Shown here one piece after another: positions 8,379-16,195 of a stretch of 64,000 nt of DNA. The stretch is from Streptomyces finlayi (GTDB taxonomy: Bacteria; Actinomycetota; Actinomycetes; Streptomycetales; Streptomycetaceae). The stretch lies in NCBI RefSeq assembly GCF_014216315.1, contig NZ_CP045702.1, positions 2,666,001 through 2,730,000 on the forward strand, given 5' to 3'. The notes beneath the pieces were generated by a model. It saw only the letters and a list, made by a program, of their open reading frames with translations. It did not search any database and was not told where the DNA came from. Every line of letters begins with the position of its first letter. Position 1 is the first letter of the stretch. A program made the translations under genes and the position numbers.

Positions 8379-10865
8379 TCAGCCGATGACATCTCCTGGC
8401 GTGGAAATCACCTTAACGTCGATGCCCCTGTCCTCGAACATGACCCGCGCCGCCTCGGCGACCTTCGGATCGGACAGATGCCATTCGACCGGCTTCCCTC
8501 GTGCCGCGTCCAGCTGCCGCGTCGCCTGCTGAGCCCACCGGTCCGCGATGGAGGGGGTGAGTTCCCCGGTCTCGGCGTTGTAGAAGTCCTTGCCCGTGTA
8601 GCCGTACTTCGCCTCCAGGTAGGTCCCCCGCGACGAGTCCCAGCCGTCGAAGTCGACCGCCTTCCCGGTCAGCTTGTCGAGCTCGACCCGGTACTCCTTG
8701 CCTCGGCCCACGTTCGAGATCTGCTCCTGGTACCGGGCGCCCATCTCACTCGCGTAGCTCCAGTTACCGGGCTTCACCGACGTCCACTTGCCGTCACTAC
8801 CGTCCCTGGTGCCGGCCCGCGGGTTCGTGAGGTCCTTGTACCAGGCGGGCTTCGGCTCGTTCCGGGCCCGCTCCAGACCGGCCTTCCGCTTGGCCGCTGC
8901 GGCTGCCTTCTTCGCCTCGTCGGCCTGCTTCTGCGCCTCCTCGGCCGCGGCTTTTTTCTCGGGGTCGACATCGCCGCAGTCCTCGGTGAGCAGCCCGACC
9001 GGGACGCGCGTGGAGGCCGCCGCGAGCGTGCCCTTGCCGGGACCGGCCACTCCCAGGCCGGCACTGCCGCCGCCGTCGTCGTACGGAATACGAGGCTTGC
9101 CACCGAGGCCGACGGTGCAGCCGGTGAGCCCGGCCTCTTCCGCCGCGTCGTCCGCGTGTTTCTGGGCTTCGTCGGCGGCGGCCTGCGCGCCGTCCACGTC
9201 TCCGTCCTTGGCGGCCTTCTTCGCCCTGCCTGCGGCGTCGGTGGCGGCCTGCGTGAACTCACCCAGCTTGCCGAGTTTCCCGAGCTTGCCCAGCTTTCCG
9301 AACTTGCCGATGAGCTTGGCTTCACCGTATCCGGGGATGAAGAGCGACCCGATGTTCCAGAGGCCGGTGCCGATCGCCTGGCCCTCGTCGCCGTTCTTCC
9401 ACATGTCCCGGACTTCGTCGCCGATGAACACGTCGTCCAGGACCGTCACGCCCGTGCTGCCGGATGCCTTGGTCCAGTCCCAGACCGCCCCGAGGTAGTC
9501 GCCCTTGGACCACTTGCCGGATGCGTCCTTCGAGTCATCGGTCCATTGGTCGCCGAGGGTCCCGCCGTACTCCTTGATGCCTTCCCATGCCTTGATGGGG
9601 TGCAGGATCGTGTCCACGGTGCCGGTGACGTCACCCCAGAAGCCGTCGGCGGCGACGCCCTTGAAGAAGCCACCCGTCTGGTCCGCGGCGCAGGAGAAGA
9701 ACGCTCCGACACCGGACGTGCAGCTCTCCTCGTCGCCGCCGTCCTCCTCGTCGCCACCGTCCCCGTCATCGCCGGCGCTGCCGCCGTCCGCCTCTTCGGA
9801 GGCGTCCACGTCGTCGCCGCCGTCGTCGACCTGGATGGCGTTGTCGCCACCGGAAGAGCCGGTGGAGCCCGTAGACCCGGTGGACCCGGTGGACCCGGTG
9901 GCCCCGGTGGCCCCGGTGGCCCCGGTGGAGGACTCACCGGAACCGGATGCCTCCCCGGACCCGCCGGAGACGTCACCGCCGCCGGAGTCCGCGCCGCCGG
10001 TGGTCGACCCGGTGGAGGCGGCACCGCCCGCACCCGACCCCCCGGTCGTCGCCGAGCCCTCCGTGCCGGTACCTCCGGTGACGGTCGCCCCGCCCTGATC
10101 CGTACCACCGCCGGTGTCCGCCCCACCGGTCTCTCCCCCGTCGCCGGCCACCACGCCGCCGTCGTCAGGTGCCGGGCACGCGCTACCGGTGACCTCGCAG
10201 ATCGCGCTGCGGAATCCACCGGCCACCTGGCCGCCGATCCCGAGGGCGATCAGCCCGATGACGATCGCCACGACGACCAGCACCAGGCCCACGTACTCCG
10301 CCGTCGCCTGGCCGCCGTCCCGGCGCCACTTGATCATCCGTGCGAAGCTGAACGGCCGCCGTTCCGCCCGCTGCTCGAGCCGCAGGTCGAACCAGGCGCG
10401 CGAACCGCCCCGGAACAGCAGAACCAGCACGACGACGGGTATCACCAGCTGCGTGAGACCCCGCCCGCTGCCGGATCCACCCAGAGTCGCCAGCGCACCG
10501 AGGACGAACCACACGTGTACGGCGAGGAGCCCGCGCCGGACCCAGGGGCCACCGGTCCGCACGTAGAGCGACAGTACGAACCCGGCCACGCCCGGCAGCG
10601 CGGCGTACAGCAGCAGCCCGAGCAACTGGCCGTCCACGGCGTCGACCGACGAAGCGGCCATCAGGACGCCGATGCCGCCGACCGCCGTGACCACGAACAG
10701 CGCCCGCACGAGGAACAGCACCACGTACAACGGCCGAGGCAGGGACTGTCGGCCACCGGCGGGCCTGATGCCCGCGCCCGCGCCCACGCCTGCGCCCACG
10801 CCCGCTCCACCCGGAACTGCGAATCCCCCTGTGCCGGCCACGACGGACCCCCAACCGGTCGGCAT
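8379..10865 (-). CDS. Polymorphic toxin with membrane region, prepilin-like module and C-terminal Tox-REase-5 nuclease
   Basis: 828 aa. Order: Gly/Ala-rich start; four membrane helices (about 46-70, 81-102, 108-128, 137-152); RRDGG|QATAEYVG (181-193), a class III prepilin-type motif with E at +5, before a hydrophobic helix (191-214); C223-x6-C230; a Gly/Ser/Thr linker (232-340) with GST repeats; an acidic stretch to 380; a helical pre-toxin region with FGKLGKLGKLGKLG (522-535); an Ala/Lys/Glu coiled coil (636-668); and a Tox-REase-5 domain (700-828) with VDFDGWD and the catalytic-type E751-A-K753. It is expected to cut nucleic acid in a rival cell. The Imm52 gene follows. How it leaves the cell is unknown; the pilin-like module is unusual because it is internal. 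ATG 10865 lacks a strong ribosome site. Confidence 0.88.
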   Translation of the reverse strand: MPTGWGSVVAGTGGFAVPGGAGVGAGVGAGAGIRPAGGRQSLPRPLYVVLFLVRALFVVTAVGGIGVLMAASSVDAVDGQLLGLLLYAALPGVAGFVLSLYVRTGGPWVRRGLLAVHVWFVLGALATLGGSGSGRGLTQLVIPVVVLVLLFRGGSRAWFDLRLEQRAERRPFSFARMIKWRRDGGQATAEYVGLVLVVVAIVIGLIALGIGGQVAGGFRSAICEVTGSACPAPDDGGVVAGDGGETGGADTGGGTDQGGATVTGGTGTEGSATTGGSGAGGAASTGSTTGGADSGGGDVSGGSGEASGSGESSTGATGATGATGSTGSTGSTGSTGSSGGDNAIQVDDGGDDVDASEEADGGSAGDDGDGGDEEDGGDEESCTSGVGAFFSCAADQTGGFFKGVAADGFWGDVTGTVDTILHPIKAWEGIKEYGGTLGDQWTDDSKDASGKWSKGDYLGAVWDWTKASGSTGVTVLDDVFIGDEVRDMWKNGDEGQAIGTGLWNIGSLFIPGYGEAKLIGKFGKLGKLGKLGKLGEFTQAATDAAGRAKKAAKDGDVDGAQAAADEAQKHADDAAEEAGLTGCTVGLGGKPRIPYDDGGGSAGLGVAGPGKGTLAAASTRVPVGLLTEDCGDVDPEKKAAAEEAQKQADEAKKAAAAAKRKAGLERARNEPKPAWYKDLTNPRAGTRDGSDGKWTSVKPGNWSYASEMGARYQEQISNVGRGKEYRVELDKLTGKAVDFDGWDSSRGTYLEAKYGYTGKDFYNAETGELTPSIADRWAQQATRQLDAARGKPVEWHLSDPKVAEAARVMFEDRGIDVKVISTPGDVIG
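9860..9932. repeat. 9-bp tandem repeats in the toxin linker
   Basis: About eight imperfect copies of GGTGGACCC or GGTGGCCCC, encoding the Gly-Ser/Ala-Thr repeats of the toxin linker on the minus strand. Such repeats expand and contract easily and would change linker length without a frameshift. Confidence 0.85.
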
Positions 10866-10920
10866 TCAGCGGCAGTTCAGCCACTGCCGCCATCCGACCA
10901 CGAGGCGCCGTCCGATGCAT

Positions 10921-10946
10921 GGGCCCCAGGGCCCAAAGCGGGGCCC
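10921..10946. promoter_or_regulatory. Cluster of three GGGCCC boxes upstream of the toxin gene
   Basis: GGGCCC occurs at 10921-10926, 10929-10934 and 10941-10946, starting 56 bp upstream of the toxin start codon. Similar clusters lie upstream of the Flp pilin gene (21567-21620) and the 520-aa prepilin-like gene (31624-31648). Function unknown; it could be an operator array or hairpin-forming leader. Confidence 0.35.
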
Positions 10947-10949
10947 GTC

Positions 10950-11142
10950 CTATGGGCGTGGGTCTGCGACCGCCGCGTCGGCCCATCGCACCGCCAGCTC
11001 GCGCACCTCGGGAGGCAGCGCCTCGTCCACGGCCAGCCGGGCCAGCGCCTGGCGGCTCTCCGGGACCTCGGCGGTGTTGCGCAGCGCCCACACGGCGTAC
11101 TCCGCTGCCATACCCCGCCGCGCGTACTGCTCGGCGAGTTCC
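10950..11142 (-). pseudogene. Gene fragment cut by the IS605 element; paralogue of 5444-5614
   Basis: The minus-strand frame reads ELAEQYARRGMAAEYAVWAL ... DEALPPEVRELAVRWADAA and ends at TAG 10950-10952. Its 5' end disappears exactly where the right end of the IS200/IS605 element begins. Strong similarity to the fragment at 5444-5614 shows that this was a small gene family. Product unknown. Confidence 0.6.
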
Positions 11143-11151
11143 GTGACTCCT

Positions 11152-11171
11152 CCCCCTCGTGGGCGAGGGGG
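11152..11171. ncRNA. Right-end hairpin of the IS605 element, 3' end of the probable omega RNA
   Basis: CCCCCTCG (11152-11159) and CGAGGGGG (11164-11171) form a perfect 8-bp stem with a TGGG loop, 8 bp past the tnpB stop. In this family the right end is both the TnpA substrate and the scaffold of the TnpB guide RNA; the guide would be the sequence just outside the element (below about 11143). Confidence 0.55.
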
Positions 11172-11178
11172 CTTCTCG

Positions 11179-12393
11179 CTATGCCGGTTGGGCTTCGCGA
11201 CGGACCAGCCCGGCCCGTAGAACGTTCAGGGCGCCCACCGTGTCGGCGTGCGCGGTGTGGCCGCAGACGACGCAGTGGAACTTCTCCTGGGTGAGCCGGT
11301 TCTCCTTGGCGGTGTGCCCGCATTCGGGGCACCGCCGGGAGGTGTTGCGGGGGTCCACGGCGATCACGTCCCGTCCGGCACTTTCAGCCTTGGCGTGCAG
11401 GATCGTCAGGAACACCCCCCATCCGGCATCGTTGACCGATCGGTTGAGTCCGGCTTTCGAGGCGGCCCCGTTGGGAAGGAAACTGCCTGGAGTGGCCGGG
11501 TCCGGCTTCGGCGCGGGGGCCTTGGCCATGTTGCGGATCTTGAGGTCTTCATGCGCGATGACGTCGTGTTCCCGCACGAGGGCAAGAGCCGTCTTGTGCG
11601 CGTGGTCCAGGCGCTGACGGCGCGTCTTGCCGTGCAGCTCGGCGACCTTCTCCACCGCCCGTCGGTGGTTGGCGGAGCGCTTGTTGCGGCGCACGCGGGG
11701 GAACCGGCCCAGGGCCTGCTGGGCGGCATCGAGCTTCGCGGCGGCGGTCCGGCCGTGGCGCGGGTTTGGTACGAACCCACCGTTGGAGTCAGCGAGGAAG
11801 TTGGCTATGCCCAGGTCGATGCCGACCACGCTGCCCGTTGCGGGCAGCGGTTTCGGTGCGGTCTGTTCGGCGGTCAGGACGACGAACCACTTGCGGCCCT
11901 GGCGCTTGACGCTGACGGTCTTGACCTTGCCGGCCACCGGCCGGTGCTGGTTGACCTTGACGTGTCCGACTCCTTGCAGGCGGACGCGGGTGACGGGGTC
12001 GTTCGGGGTGGAGTCCCAGCGGCAGCCGTCGCCGTCCCTGGGGAAGTCCACCGTGTCGAACCAGTTCGCCCCGCGAAAGCGCGGGTAGCCGGGCGTCTCC
12101 CCGGACTTGATGCGGCGGAAGAAGGCGGCGAACGCCTTGTCCAGCCGGCGCAAGGTGCTCTGCTGCGAGGAGAACGACCACCGGCCGTGACGGTCCGGGT
12201 CGAACGTCCGGATGTCCTTGAGCTGGGCGGACTGCTGCCCGTACTTGATGCTCGTCTTCGAAGTGTGCCGGTATGCGTCGCGGCGTTCCTGTAACGCCCC
12301 GTTGTACAGGGAGCAGTGATCCCGCAGCATCTCGCCCAGCGCGATCGCCTGGCCGACGGTGGGCCGCATGAGGAACTTGTACGCACGGATCAC
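11179..12393 (-). CDS. tnpB: TnpB, RNA-guided nuclease of an IS605 element
   Basis: 404 aa from GTG 12393 (VIRAYKFLMRPT), preceded by AGAGGGTGGG; an in-frame ATG at 12438 would add 15 residues. Numbering from that longer form, the split RuvC active site is complete: D208 in GIDLGIANF, E297 in AHEDLKIRNM and D399 in AHADTVGALNVL. A zinc ribbon with C370, C373, C389 and C392 lies in the RuvC insert. TnpB proteins cut DNA at the donor site under guidance of the right-end RNA and help keep the element. All key residues are present, so it looks active. Confidence 0.93.
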   Translation of the reverse strand: MIRAYKFLMRPTVGQAIALGEMLRDHCSLYNGALQERRDAYRHTSKTSIKYGQQSAQLKDIRTFDPDRHGRWSFSSQQSTLRRLDKAFAAFFRRIKSGETPGYPRFRGANWFDTVDFPRDGDGCRWDSTPNDPVTRVRLQGVGHVKVNQHRPVAGKVKTVSVKRQGRKWFVVLTAEQTAPKPLPATGSVVGIDLGIANFLADSNGGFVPNPRHGRTAAAKLDAAQQALGRFPRVRRNKRSANHRRAVEKVAELHGKTRRQRLDHAHKTALALVREHDVIAHEDLKIRNMAKAPAPKPDPATPGSFLPNGAASKAGLNRSVNDAGWGVFLTILHAKAESAGRDVIAVDPRNTSRRCPECGHTAKENRLTQEKFHCVVCGHTAHADTVGALNVLRAGLVRREAQPA

Positions 12394-12445
12394 CCGGCCC
12401 ACCCTCTTTTCCGCATCGGTTCGCTGAACACAATACACTTGGCGG

Positions 12446-12874
12446 ATGTCACCACGCTGGGAACCAGACCTTGATGTCCGTCGAGGGAATCATGTTATCC
12501 ACAACCTCCATGCTCACTTGGTGTTCGTCACCAAGTACCGGCGCGAGGTATTCGATGACGACATGCTGACCCGCTGTGAGGAGGTCATGCGGGATGTGTG
12601 CGAGAAGTTCGAGGCAGAGATGAAGGAGTTCAACGGCGAGGGCGACCACGTGCACCTGCTGATCCACTACCCGCCGAAGATCGCCCTGTCCAAGCTGGTG
12701 AACAGCTTGAAGGGCGTAAGTTCCCGATACCTGCGGGCGGAGTACACCGGTCGCATCAACCGCATCGGCATGGGGTCGGTCTTCTGGGCGCCCTCATACT
12801 TCGTCGGGTCCTGTGGCGGGGCGCCACTGAGCATCGTCAAGGACTACATCGAGAACCAGAAGCGACCGGCCTGA
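12446..12874 (+). CDS. tnpA: TnpA, IS200/IS605 family Y1 transposase
   Basis: 142 aa, the normal length for this single-domain enzyme. It shows the HUH metal motif H68-V-H70 in GDHVHLLIHYPPK and the catalytic tyrosine Y134 in IVKDYIENQKRP; the N-terminus NLHAHLVFVTKYRREVF is typical. It cleaves and joins single-stranded element ends. The start codon lies 8 bp from the outermost tnpB start, so the two promoters must overlap. Confidence 0.95.
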   Translation: MSPRWEPDLDVRRGNHVIHNLHAHLVFVTKYRREVFDDDMLTRCEEVMRDVCEKFEAEMKEFNGEGDHVHLLIHYPPKIALSKLVNSLKGVSSRYLRAEYTGRINRIGMGSVFWAPSYFVGSCGGAPLSIVKDYIENQKRPA

Positions 12875-12939
12875 CCGTTGGAACTGAGACGCAGGGACCT
12901 CCGGCGCTCCGCGCCTTCGGCCCGAGGATCGCATTCCCG

Positions 12940-12957
12940 CCCGGCCTGAAGGCCGGG
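12940..12957. repeat. Left-end hairpin of the IS605 element
   Basis: CCCGGCC (12940-12946) and GGCCGGG (12951-12957) with a TGAA loop, 65 bp past the tnpA stop. It is the likely TnpA recognition structure at the left end. Confidence 0.65.
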
Positions 12958-12978
12958 ATTCCCTGCGAAGATCAAGGG

Positions 12979-13341
12979 ATGGACGCCACGGAGACACCGA
13001 ACACCGAGTGGATCACTGTCGCCGCCTTTGAGAACCTGCCGGGCTGCCCACGGCCGATGGCGGCCGTACGCGCTTGACTGCGTGACCGCGGCATCGACTG
13101 GATGCCCTTCGGCTCTGATGAGATCCAGTGGGATCTGGCCTGCGGTAGCGGTCCCGGCGGCCACTGGCACGGCTGGTTCGACATCCGCGTCCAGGACGAC
13201 GCGCTTCGGCGGCTCGGTCTGCACCCCGACCAGCCCACCGCGGGAGTCACCGGTGCGTCTCCACCAGGCTGGTGGCATGCGGCCGCAGAGCGCAGCCTTC
13301 ACCGGCGCACCGGAAGGGAACTCCGAAACATCTCCTGCTGA
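12979..13341 (+). pseudogene. Unknown gene broken by an in-frame TGA, abutting the IS605 left end
   Basis: ATG 12979 opens MDATETPNTEWITVAAFENL and continues to RPMAAVRA, followed by TGA at 13075-13077; the same frame then goes on LRDRGIDWMPFGSDEIQWDL to 13341. The two halves read as one protein with a premature stop. The ribosome site is missing because the IS end lies just upstream. The 3' end overlaps the convergent frame at 13299 by 43 bp. No domain recognised. Confidence 0.45.
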
Positions 13342-13649
13342 GCGTCGTTCTCCGCCCGCACCCAGGCCGGTTGCGCTTCGCTCAATGGGGGGTCGAACCC
13401 TTCGGGGAGCATCAGCATGAGCGGCTGCGGCCACACGCTCTCCGGCCCGTGCCCTTGGCAGTGAAGGACGATGAGATGCGCGCCTTCCCCGCAGTACTCG
13501 TGCCAGTGGACACGGTCGTGCGTCTGGCAGAAGTACGTGAACCGTGAGCAGTCGTCGTCATCCCCCGGCTCGTGGAAGCCGGGATCACAGACGATCGGGG
13601 TCACCGGTTCCCGCACGTTGTCCCGGGGAATGGGCCGGGGTCGCACCAT
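13299..13649 (-). CDS. Hypothetical protein, Cys/His-rich
   Basis: 116 aa from ATG 13649. It contains CSRFTYFCQTHDRVHWHEYC and a C-terminal LMLMLPEGFDPPLSEAQPAW. The Cys and His residues could bind a metal. No ribosome site is evident upstream of the ATG and it overlaps a convergent broken frame, so it is a moderate call. Confidence 0.45.
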   Translation of the reverse strand: MVRPRPIPRDNVREPVTPIVCDPGFHEPGDDDDCSRFTYFCQTHDRVHWHEYCGEGAHLIVLHCQGHGPESVWPQPLMLMLPEGFDPPLSEAQPAWVRAENDAQQEMFRSSLPVRR

Positions 13650-13715
13650 TGCAGTCGGGGAGAGAGCACGAGTCCAACCTGCACCGCTCGACGTCCCGCC
13701 CGGTACGGTCACCCC

Positions 13716-14093
13716 ATGTGCTTCTACGCCATGCATGGCTACAAGCTGCACTACGTGTGCCTGTCGTGTCGCGTCAGCTTCAAGCAGCACGGGGATACAC
13801 AGCGGAGTCGTCCGTGCCCGAACTGCACCGTGCCCCTCGTCTGCGCTGGACGCGACTTCGCTCGGCCGCCCAGGCGCGATCTCCGCGGATGGTCTGTGGT
13901 CGCTGCGGTCCTGGGCGAAGGGCTGCGCTACGAAGGCCGGTCGGCCTGCGGGTGCGGCAGCGAGCCCAAGTACCGTCCCCGCACCCGCGCCGAACTGCGG
14001 GTGCGGCAGATCATTGCCACGAGGCACGGCCTGCCGTTGGCCGAGACCTTGGCCCGCCCGGACCCCCTGTCTCCGACGGCACACCTTCAGTAA
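13716..14093 (+). CDS. Small zinc-ribbon protein of unknown function
   Basis: 125 aa from ATG 13716. The N-terminus MCFYAMHGYKLHYVCLSCRV and a second pair CPNC form a C-x2-C...C-x2-C ribbon; RPPRRDLRGWSVVAAVLGEGL is followed by another Cys pair (CGC). Similar short proteins are common in Streptomyces and are sometimes mislabelled as deoxyxylulose-phosphate synthase, which it cannot be at this size. Role unknown; nucleic acid or protein binding is possible. Confidence 0.7.
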   Translation: MCFYAMHGYKLHYVCLSCRVSFKQHGDTQRSRPCPNCTVPLVCAGRDFARPPRRDLRGWSVVAAVLGEGLRYEGRSACGCGSEPKYRPRTRAELRVRQIIATRHGLPLAETLARPDPLSPTAHLQ

Positions 14094-14120
14094 CGTCAGT
14101 ACGTCAGCACTCATCAGCAC

Positions 14121-14618
14121 TCAACGGGGCATGACGACCCAGGACTTGTACCCGCAGTGCGGGGCCGACGCCCTGCACACCCCCCACTCACCACCCCAGT
14201 CGTCGACGACGGCGGCCAGTAGCCACAGCGCCCTGCGGCGCCGCTGCGCGCACAGCTCGGTTGCGCCCGGGCCCGCGTGGTCGGGGTGCTGGTCCCAGAC
14301 GAGCAGGCGCAGTGCGTCTTCGCGGTGCCGGAGGGAGAGGTAGAGGTCCCTTTGCGGAGTGAGCGTTGCGTTGACCGCTACCAGTTCTGACGCAATCTGA
14401 GCGGCGGGCCAGGTGTAGGAGGCGAGCCCGTGCGCGTGGAGGGCGGCGGTGACCACGGCGCGTGCGATGGCCGCACTGCGGGGGTCTCCGGGCAGGGTGA
14501 GGCTGAGGGCCAGCCTGTTGCCGGAACGGCGCTTGGGGTACGGGGCGGGGTGCGGGTTCGGGCCGGGTGCGGGCTCCTCGGGTACGGGACAGAGTGCGGC
14601 GCGCGGAGATGGAGACAT
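14121..14618 (-). CDS. RsbW/anti-sigma-like ATP-binding protein
   Basis: 165 aa from ATG 14618, with AAGGGGA nine bases upstream. It matches the small GHKL-type ATPase proteins that in Streptomyces stand next to DUF5753/DUF397 pairs: LTLPGDPRSAAIARAVVTAAL, an AAQIASELVAVNATL helix with the N-box, and LRLLVWDQHPDHAGPG. The C-terminal part (RRALWLLAAVVDDWGG) is also typical. It is divergent from the regulator at 14931, which supports a shared signalling role, probably partner switching. Confidence 0.78.
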   Translation of the reverse strand: MSPSPRAALCPVPEEPAPGPNPHPAPYPKRRSGNRLALSLTLPGDPRSAAIARAVVTAALHAHGLASYTWPAAQIASELVAVNATLTPQRDLYLSLRHREDALRLLVWDQHPDHAGPGATELCAQRRRRALWLLAAVVDDWGGEWGVCRASAPHCGYKSWVVMPR

Positions 14619-14930
14619 GACGGATTCCCCTTGGAAGGAGGGTCTGTTGGAGGGGTTCTCTTTCGCGTCGGAGCGCACGAGGTGCTCGCGTCCTACCGGA
14701 TGAGTAGTGGCCTGTCTCCCTGACGCGGGCCGGCCTCTCCCAGGGCAGGAGAGTGCGGGCAGGACCGCGTGATGCACTTCCGACCCATCCGAGCGTGAGC
14801 GGTGCGTCACTGAATGTAGCCCACTGCTGGCACTCGTGTCACAGGATGGGAGGCAATTACCTCCCCCTGCTGGACTGGAGGTCCTATCCGGCGGCAGACT
14901 GTGCCCATCCGCCGGTGAAAGAAGAGACCC

Positions 14931-15782
14931 ATGCCGAGCAGTTCAACTCCGACAGAGCGCCAGAAGCGGCTCGGCGCCGAACTGCGGAAGATGCGCCTCG
15001 CCGCCGAGGCCACGACGTCGTACGCGGCCGGCCTGCTGGGCGTCGACCGAACGAAGATTTCCAACATGGAGGTCGGCGTGCGGCCTGTTGCCGCCGATCG
15101 CGTCCGCACCCTCGCCTGCAATTTCGCCTGCGCCGACAGCCATTACGTCGAAGCGCTCGCGGCAATGGCCGAACAGCGTGAGCGCGGGTGGTGGGAGCAG
15201 TATCGGGGCTCCCTCCCGCCTGGGCTTCTGGACATCGCCGAACTCGAATGGCACGCGATGCGCATCCGTACCGCACAGACCGTGCACCTCCCCGGCCTGC
15301 TTCACACCGACGGCTATGCCCGGGCGGTGTTCGGCGCCGTGCTGCCCGCTCTGTCACGCCTGGAGATCGAGCTGCGGGTGGCCCACCGGATGGAGAGACA
15401 ACAGGTGCTCGAACGGGAAACCCCGACCGAGTACGTGGGGTACGTCCACGAAGCCGCTCTGCGCATGCAGTTCGGCGGTCGGAAGGTCACTCAGGAGCAG
15501 TTGATTCATCTGTGCGAGATGTCCGAGCACGAGCACATCGAGATCCGGGTCATTCCCATCGACCGCGGGGCCTTCCCCGGTGCCGGACACGCACTCCTCT
15601 ACGCCCACGGCGTGGTGCCCCAGCTGGACACAGTGCAGCTCGACTCCGCCCACGGCCCTGAGTTCATGCACGCCCACGCGCACCTCACCAAGTACCGGGC
15701 GCACTTGGATTGGATGGAGGAGGCCTCGCTCCCCTCCACGGAGTCGCGAGACTTCATTCGCACCATCTCACTTCAACTCTGA
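14931..15782 (+). CDS. XRE-family regulator with DUF5753 domain
   Basis: 283 aa, start ATG 14931 with GAAAGAAGAG upstream. Residues 10-65 form a helix-turn-helix (RLGAELRKMRLAAEATTSYA, VDRTKISNMEVG); the rest is DUF5753 (ERGWWEQYRGSLPPGLLDIA, TVHLPGLLHTDGYAR, HLTKYRAHLDWM). Such proteins act with a DUF397 partner, as here, in control of development or antibiotic production in Streptomyces. Target genes are unknown. Confidence 0.93.
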   Translation: MPSSSTPTERQKRLGAELRKMRLAAEATTSYAAGLLGVDRTKISNMEVGVRPVAADRVRTLACNFACADSHYVEALAAMAEQRERGWWEQYRGSLPPGLLDIAELEWHAMRIRTAQTVHLPGLLHTDGYARAVFGAVLPALSRLEIELRVAHRMERQQVLERETPTEYVGYVHEAALRMQFGGRKVTQEQLIHLCEMSEHEHIEIRVIPIDRGAFPGAGHALLYAHGVVPQLDTVQLDSAHGPEFMHAHAHLTKYRAHLDWMEEASLPSTESRDFIRTISLQL

Positions 15783-15792
15783 GGAGTCCGCT

Positions 15793-15984
15793 ATGGCCGA
15801 GATCAACTGGGAAGAGCCGTACTGCGGGGAGGGCAATAACTGCTTCAGGCTCGGAACGGACGATGCGGGCAACGGCTTCATCGCCGTTCGGGGCGAAGAG
15901 GACTTCTACCTCACCGACACCCGCGAGGCACTTCAGCAGATGATCCGCGACATAAAGGCCGGCAAGGCCGACCACCTCCTGTGA
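15793..15984 (+). CDS. DUF397 domain protein
   Basis: 63 aa, ATG 15793 with GAGGAG upstream, 10 bp after the regulator. It contains the family core: NCFRLGTDDAGNGFIAVRG followed by FYLTDTREALQQMIRDIKAG. It likely binds or modulates the DUF5753 protein encoded just before it; the two genes form an operon. Confidence 0.92.
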   Translation: MAEINWEEPYCGEGNNCFRLGTDDAGNGFIAVRGEEDFYLTDTREALQQMIRDIKAGKADHLL

Positions 15985-15993
15985 CTGCAAGCG

Positions 15994-16024
15994 CCCGGCA
16001 CCGCGGCCTGGTCACGGTGCCGGG
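15994..16024. terminator. Intrinsic-type hairpin after the DUF397 gene
   Basis: CCCGGCACCG (15994-16003) pairs perfectly with CGGTGCCGGG (16015-16024), 10 bp past the stop codon. No T-tract follows, which is usual in Streptomyces. Confidence 0.7.
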
Positions 16025-16195
16025 TCGCAGCAACTCGTGGTCTTGGCCGCCCTGGGATTCGCCCAGCGGCCCCCACGACGACGAGTACCGGTCCGGGCCG
16101 GGCCCCGCTGGGCCGTCCATCGGCGGTAGCGGTCCTCAGCAGGCCAGGCCGGGGCTCCCCCGGCGTCCGCCGGACCCGGGAGGTACCTTGCCGCC

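Larger units (their letters stand above)
11143..12960. mobile_element. IS200/IS605-type element with divergent tnpA and tnpB
   Basis: It contains a Y1 transposase (tnpA, plus strand) and an RNA-guided nuclease gene (tnpB, minus strand) read outward from a shared centre, as in IS605. Hairpins close both ends (11152-11171 and 12940-12957), as expected for subterminal structures recognised by TnpA. There are no inverted terminal repeats or target duplication, typical for the family, so the ends are approximate. A guide (omega) RNA is expected to run off the 3' end of tnpB through the right-end hairpin. The left flank is a broken gene. Confidence 0.88.

Noticed and set aside
9860..9932. Regular short repeats that could suggest a CRISPR array
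   Set aside because: The unit is 9 bp without spacers and lies in the toxin reading frame as a Gly-Ser/Thr linker.
7794..11294. A 1166-codon plus-strand open frame opposite the toxin and immunity genes
   Set aside because: It is an antisense shadow of GC-rich coding sequence: low-complexity Gly/Arg/Val/Leu composition, no domain, and it runs across two real genes and an intergenic stretch.
13572..13715. Upstream extension of the zinc-ribbon protein at 13716
   Set aside because: The added residues are unlike the rest of the protein and relatives begin at MCFYAMHGY as far as I recall.
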